Assembly (NCBI GenBank): GCA_019347575.1
Contig: JAHWKY010000006.1
Span: 124,001 to 188,000 of the forward strand
Direction of reading: 5' to 3'
Source: Actinomycetota bacterium
GTDB lineage: Bacteria > Actinomycetota > Nitriliruptoria > Nitriliruptorales > Nitriliruptoraceae
DNA: 64,000 nucleotides
Shown: in pieces, positions 60,652 through 64,000 of the stretch
Numbering within the stretch: the stretch's first letter is position 1
Layout of the letters: every line of letters begins with the position of its first letter
Notes under the pieces: model-generated
The model's input: the letters and a program-made list of their open reading frames with translations, nothing else
What the model was told of the DNA's origin: nothing
Database searches by the model: none
Made by a program: the position numbers and the translations under genes

Positions 60652-63408
60652 TCAACCCCCGTCGGCAACACGGCAGCGGACGTCGACGGCGACGACGCCG
60701 TCGGGGCGCGCGAAGACGGGGTTGAGGTCGAGCTCGGCGATCTCGGGCAGGTCCTCGACCATCGCGTTGATGCGGTAGAGCAGGTCGGAGAGCGCCCCAA
60801 GGTCCACTGGCTCGCTGCCGCGGTAGCCGGTGAGCAGCGGCCGCATCCGCAGTCCCTCGAGCATCTCGGCCACGTCGGCGTCGGTGAGGGGTGTGACGCG
60901 CACGCTGACGTCGCCGATCAACTCGACGAGGGTGCCGCCCATCCCGACCATCACGAGCGGTCCGAACGACTCGTCGTGGCTGACCCCGACGACCATCTCG
61001 ACACCCGCCCCGACCATCTCCTGCACCAGGAAGCGGTCGGCGTGCTCGCCGACGCCGGCGGCCGTGAGGTCGTCGCGCATCTTCGTGACGGCGGCGGCGG
61101 CGTCCTCGGGGGTCGCGATGCCGAGCGCGAGGCCGCCCACGTCGCTCTTGTGGATCGGCGCGGCGACCTTCACTGCGACCGGCGCCCCGAGCTCGCGTTG
61201 GGCCGCCGCGGCCTCCTCCGGGCCGGTCACGATCCGCGAAGGTGCGAGCGGCACGCCGTAGGCGCGGAGGAGAGCCTCGGCGTCGTCGGCATCCAGCCAG
61301 GTCGAGCGTCGTGCCGCGGCTGGAACCGCCTGCGTCGCCTGGCGGGCATGGGGCTGTCCCACGAGACGCTTGCCGGAGGGGTCGGAGTAGGGCGCATCAC
61401 CGAGGGCTTTCTCGACGATGCCACGGGCAGCATCGGCGTCGATGCCGTCGGGGCGCACGACCTCACCCACCGGTCGCTCCCGCCACCGCGCCCAACGGGC
61501 GACCCGACCGAGGGCACGGGCGGCGTCCTCGGGGAAGGCGAAGGACGGGATCCGAGCCGCCGCGAGCTCGGCCGGCACCCCTCGGACTGACATGAACACC
61601 GAGATCACGGGCTTGTGGTCGGGGATGTCGGCGCGCGCGTCCACGATCGCCTGGGCGACCTGCTCGGGGCTCGACGCCCCGGCGGGGATGAAGATCACGA
61701 AGACGGCGTCGACCTCCTCGGCGTTGCCCATCGTGCGCAGCGCACGCCCGTACTGGCCGGCGGTCGCGCTCGCGATGAGGTCGACCGGGTTGCCGATCCC
61801 GGCCTCGGGAGGGAGGAACTCGGACAGCGCGGCGCGGGTGTCGTCGGAGAACGCCGGCACGTGCAGGCCGTTGGACTCACACGCGTCGGCGGCGAGGATC
61901 CCCGGGCCACCCGCGTTGGTGAGGATCGCGACCCGTGGTCCGGACGGCGGCGGTTGGCTCGACAGCAGCGCCGCCACGTCGAACAGCTCCTGGAGCGTGT
62001 CCGTGCGGATCACGCCGGTCTGGTTGAACAGCGCCTCGACCGCGACGTCGCCCCCAGCCAGCGACGCGGTGTGGCTCGCTGCCGCCCGCGCCCCGGCGCG
62101 CGTGCGCCCCGACTTGACCGCGACGATCGGCTTGTTGCGGGAGATGCGTCGGGCGATGCGGCTGAAGCGGCGCGGGTTCCCGAACGACTCGAGGTAGAGC
62201 AGGATCACGTCGGTGTCGGGGTCGTCCTCCCAGTACAGCAGGAGGTCGTTGCCCGAGATGTCAGCCTTGTTGCCCACCGACACGAACGTGGACATGCCCA
62301 GCCCGAGGTCGTCGGCGTGGGTGAGCACGGCGAGGCCGAGCGCCCCGGATTGCGACGAGAAGGCGAGGCCGCCGGGGCGCGGGAACACCTCCGAGAACGT
62401 GGCGTTCATCCGCACCGCGGAGGACGTGTTCATCAGCCCCATGCAGTTGGGTCCGACGATGCGCAGACCGTGCCCGTGCGCGGTCTCCATCAGCTCGCGC
62501 TGCAGCGCCCGGCCCTCGTCGCCAGCCTCGGCGAAGCCGGCCGAGATGATGCAGACCGCGCGCACGCCCAGCTCGCCGGCCTCGTCGACCACCCCGTTGA
62601 CCGCCGGGGCGGGGACGCACACCACGACCAGGTCGGGCACCTCCGGCAGGTCGTGCAGCGACGGGTAGGCGGCGACCGACTGCACCACGGGGGACGACAC
62701 GTTGACCGGGTAGACGGCACCGTGGAACGAGCCCTGCATGAGGTGGCGGAAGACCATGCCGCCGATCGAACCGGGGTCGCGGCTGGCGCCGGCGACCGCG
62801 ATCGACCGCGGCTGGAAGAAGCGGGTCAGCGCCGCTCGCGCCGCACGCTTCTCCTCGGCGGCGACGACCTCGAGGAACTCGGGTGTGGGCTGTAGTCCGA
62901 CCGCGGTGCGGAGCACTCCAGCGACGTGCTCCGGACGGTGCTCGTACTCGAGCCCGACGTCGCGGATCAGCCCCAGCATCCGGCTGTTGGTCGCGAGCAC
63001 GTCCCCCGTGAGGCGCTCGATGCCCTCCCCGTGGGCGAGCTCGGCCAGCGATCTGACGAGAGCGGTGCCGATCCCCCTCGCCTGGTAGGCGTCCTCGACG
63101 AGCGCGGCGAACTCCGCCGTCTGCGGATCGTCCCCACATGCCCACCTGGCGACGCCGACGACCTGCTCGGTCTGGCCCCGCCCCACCGTCGCAGCCAGCG
63201 CGAACTCCCGCGCCTCGTCCAGGTCGGTGAAGCGACCGACGTTCTGGGACGTCAACGTGAACGGACCGAGGAAGCGGTCGCGGCGGGAGCGCTCGGAGGT
63301 GCGGTCCCACATCGCCAGCAGTCGCTCGCGGTCGTCGGGGCGCAGCGGGCGCAGGTGGATCGTCGTGCCGTCAGGCAGCACGTGATCGCGCTCCACCGAG
63401 CTCCTCAT
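60652..63408 (-). CDS. GNAT acetyltransferase fused to ADP-forming acyl-CoA synthetase
   Basis: 918 residues. N-terminal GNAT domain at about 10-175 (LRPLRPDDRERLLAMW, QARGIGTALVRSLAELAHGEG binds acetyl-CoA). A CoA-binding domain follows (FFQPRSIAVAGASRDPGSIGGMVFRHL), then a succinyl-CoA-synthetase-like flavodoxin domain with the phospho-His in ASHTASLAGGD, and a C-terminal ATP-grasp domain (VAVKVAAPIHKSDVGGLALGI, DLNPVFARPDGV). It resembles Pat-type lysine acetyltransferases, with GNAT at the N- rather than C-terminus. ATG 63408 has AGGGAG upstream. Likely a protein acetyltransferase or acyl-CoA synthetase. Confidence 0.88.
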   Translation of the reverse strand: MRSSVERDHVLPDGTTIHLRPLRPDDRERLLAMWDRTSERSRRDRFLGPFTLTSQNVGRFTDLDEAREFALAATVGRGQTEQVVGVARWACGDDPQTAEFAALVEDAYQARGIGTALVRSLAELAHGEGIERLTGDVLATNSRMLGLIRDVGLEYEHRPEHVAGVLRTAVGLQPTPEFLEVVAAEEKRAARAALTRFFQPRSIAVAGASRDPGSIGGMVFRHLMQGSFHGAVYPVNVSSPVVQSVAAYPSLHDLPEVPDLVVVCVPAPAVNGVVDEAGELGVRAVCIISAGFAEAGDEGRALQRELMETAHGHGLRIVGPNCMGLMNTSSAVRMNATFSEVFPRPGGLAFSSQSGALGLAVLTHADDLGLGMSTFVSVGNKADISGNDLLLYWEDDPDTDVILLYLESFGNPRRFSRIARRISRNKPIVAVKSGRTRAGARAAASHTASLAGGDVAVEALFNQTGVIRTDTLQELFDVAALLSSQPPPSGPRVAILTNAGGPGILAADACESNGLHVPAFSDDTRAALSEFLPPEAGIGNPVDLIASATAGQYGRALRTMGNAEEVDAVFVIFIPAGASSPEQVAQAIVDARADIPDHKPVISVFMSVRGVPAELAAARIPSFAFPEDAARALGRVARWARWRERPVGEVVRPDGIDADAARGIVEKALGDAPYSDPSGKRLVGQPHARQATQAVPAAARRSTWLDADDAEALLRAYGVPLAPSRIVTGPEEAAAAQRELGAPVAVKVAAPIHKSDVGGLALGIATPEDAAAAVTKMRDDLTAAGVGEHADRFLVQEMVGAGVEMVVGVSHDESFGPLVMVGMGGTLVELIGDVSVRVTPLTDADVAEMLEGLRMRPLLTGYRGSEPVDLGALSDLLYRINAMVEDLPEIAELDLNPVFARPDGVVAVDVRCRVADGG

Positions 63409-63588
63409 CGGGACTCCCTGTCGGGTCGGGGTTCGTGCGACGAACATCCTGCTCCACGTCACGCTTCGACGCGAACCGCCATCACCCCCCATCTTCCGTA
63501 CCCCTTGTCCGCGCCGGGCGTGGATGCAACGATGCAGTCCACCGGCGCGGCCACGTCGGCCGGGCTCGGACGATCGAGGAGGAGCCGT

Positions 63589-64000
63589 GCGCCCCGACCC
63601 GGAGGCGGACTTCGACATCGATGTCGAGACTGCGGAGGCGACGCTCGAGCGCGTCGAGCGGGGCGACATCTCGACCAACGAAGTCGAACCCGACCTGCTC
63701 GTTCGTCGTGCCGTCGGTGAAGAGGACGGCATGCACCTCGAGGAGGATCAGCCGCTCGCCGAGGACGAGATCACCGAGCACGAGCCGAGCCTGGACGATG
63801 CGGTCCTGGCTTTCATCGACTGCTTCAACGCCCGGGACCTCGATGGTCTGTGCGAGCTGTTGCGCCGCGATGCTGAGGTGCCAGGGCTCGGCAACGACGT
63901 ACCCAACTTCCAGTCAGCGGTCGACGCGCTGTGGTCGCGCAGTCCCACGTGCATGCTCACCCCCGGTCGGCTCGAAGAACGCGAGGTCGCGGTCATGTGG
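63589..64000 (+). CDS. NTF2/SnoaL-like domain protein, 3' end outside window
   Basis: 137 residues visible from GTG 63589, which has GAGGAG just upstream. The first 65 residues are very acidic (DFDIDVETAEATLERVERG, EEDGMHLEEDQPLAEDE); then EPSLDDAVLAFIDCFNARDLDGLCELLRRDAEVPG starts an NTF2/SnoaL-like fold. The gene is divergent from the GNAT/synthetase gene. The domain call is moderate and the role unknown. Confidence 0.6.

Overview
This 64 kb window is high-GC DNA from an actinobacterium. Markers that fit are CarD, DisA, glucosyl-3-phosphoglycerate synthase, a DUF3263/LytR_C pair, DUF222-HNH proteins and the gene order folP-folB-folK-panC-panD-coaX-lysS-clpC. Three secreted proteins with cell-wall-binding repeat 2 (PF04122) and a Spo0H-like sigma factor suggest a deep branch such as Nitriliruptoria/Euzebyales. 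That placement is inference; no rRNA is present.

Left part (1-19 kb): an SRPBCC protein cut by the window edge, a double acyl-CoA dehydrogenase, a copper-type P-ATPase preceded by a CsoR-like operator palindrome, an FKBP lipoprotein, a Ca2+/Na+ antiporter, a class-I glutamine amidotransferase, an M23 peptidase with wall-binding repeats, a CvpA-CAP fusion and a lipoprotein. Next comes a sulfur-carrier protein (CysO type) coupled to a threonine-synthase-like enzyme, with a SAM-I riboswitch in its leader. Divergent from it is gpgS. Then come a PerM-type transporter, a response regulator, a TnpB insertion remnant, LytR_C and DUF3263 proteins, and tRNA-Thr(UGU).

Centre (19.7-45 kb): a nearly continuous minus-strand super-cluster. 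In transcription order it reads folP, folB, folK, DUF2520 reductase, panC, panD, nadC, coaX, lysS, a surface subtilase, clpC, two ybjQ-type genes, a PrsW-like protease, mutY, radA, disA, carD, a YacL-type PIN/TRAM protein, ispD, ispF, cysS, rlmB and a sigH-like sigma factor. Many neighbours overlap by 4 nt (GTGA or ATGA), which implies translational coupling. The cluster joins folate, pantothenate/CoA, NAD, isoprenoid and cysteinyl/lysyl-tRNA synthesis with proteostasis, DNA repair and c-di-AMP signalling.

Right part (45-64 kb): a decayed DUF222 gene carrying two inverted copies of a 62-bp cruciform repeat, a hotdog-like protein, a secreted CocE/NonD hydrolase, a CHASE-PAS histidine kinase, a wall-binding-repeat surface protein, an SLC13-type permease with TrkA_C domains, metF, an amidase, an intact DUF222-HNH protein, a GNAT/acyl-CoA synthetase (ADP-forming) fusion, and an NTF2-like gene cut by the window edge.

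The most unusual features are: (i) a dispersed hairpin repeat of about 26-34 bp, at least ten copies, whose outer arms covary (GTGCT/AGCAC versus GGTCT/AGACC) and which is read in frame inside three genes; (ii) the SAM riboswitch on a threonine-synthase/sulfur-carrier operon, which suggests a protein-thiocarboxylate route to homocysteine or cysteine; (iii) repeats and low-complexity tails inserted into otherwise ordinary enzymes.
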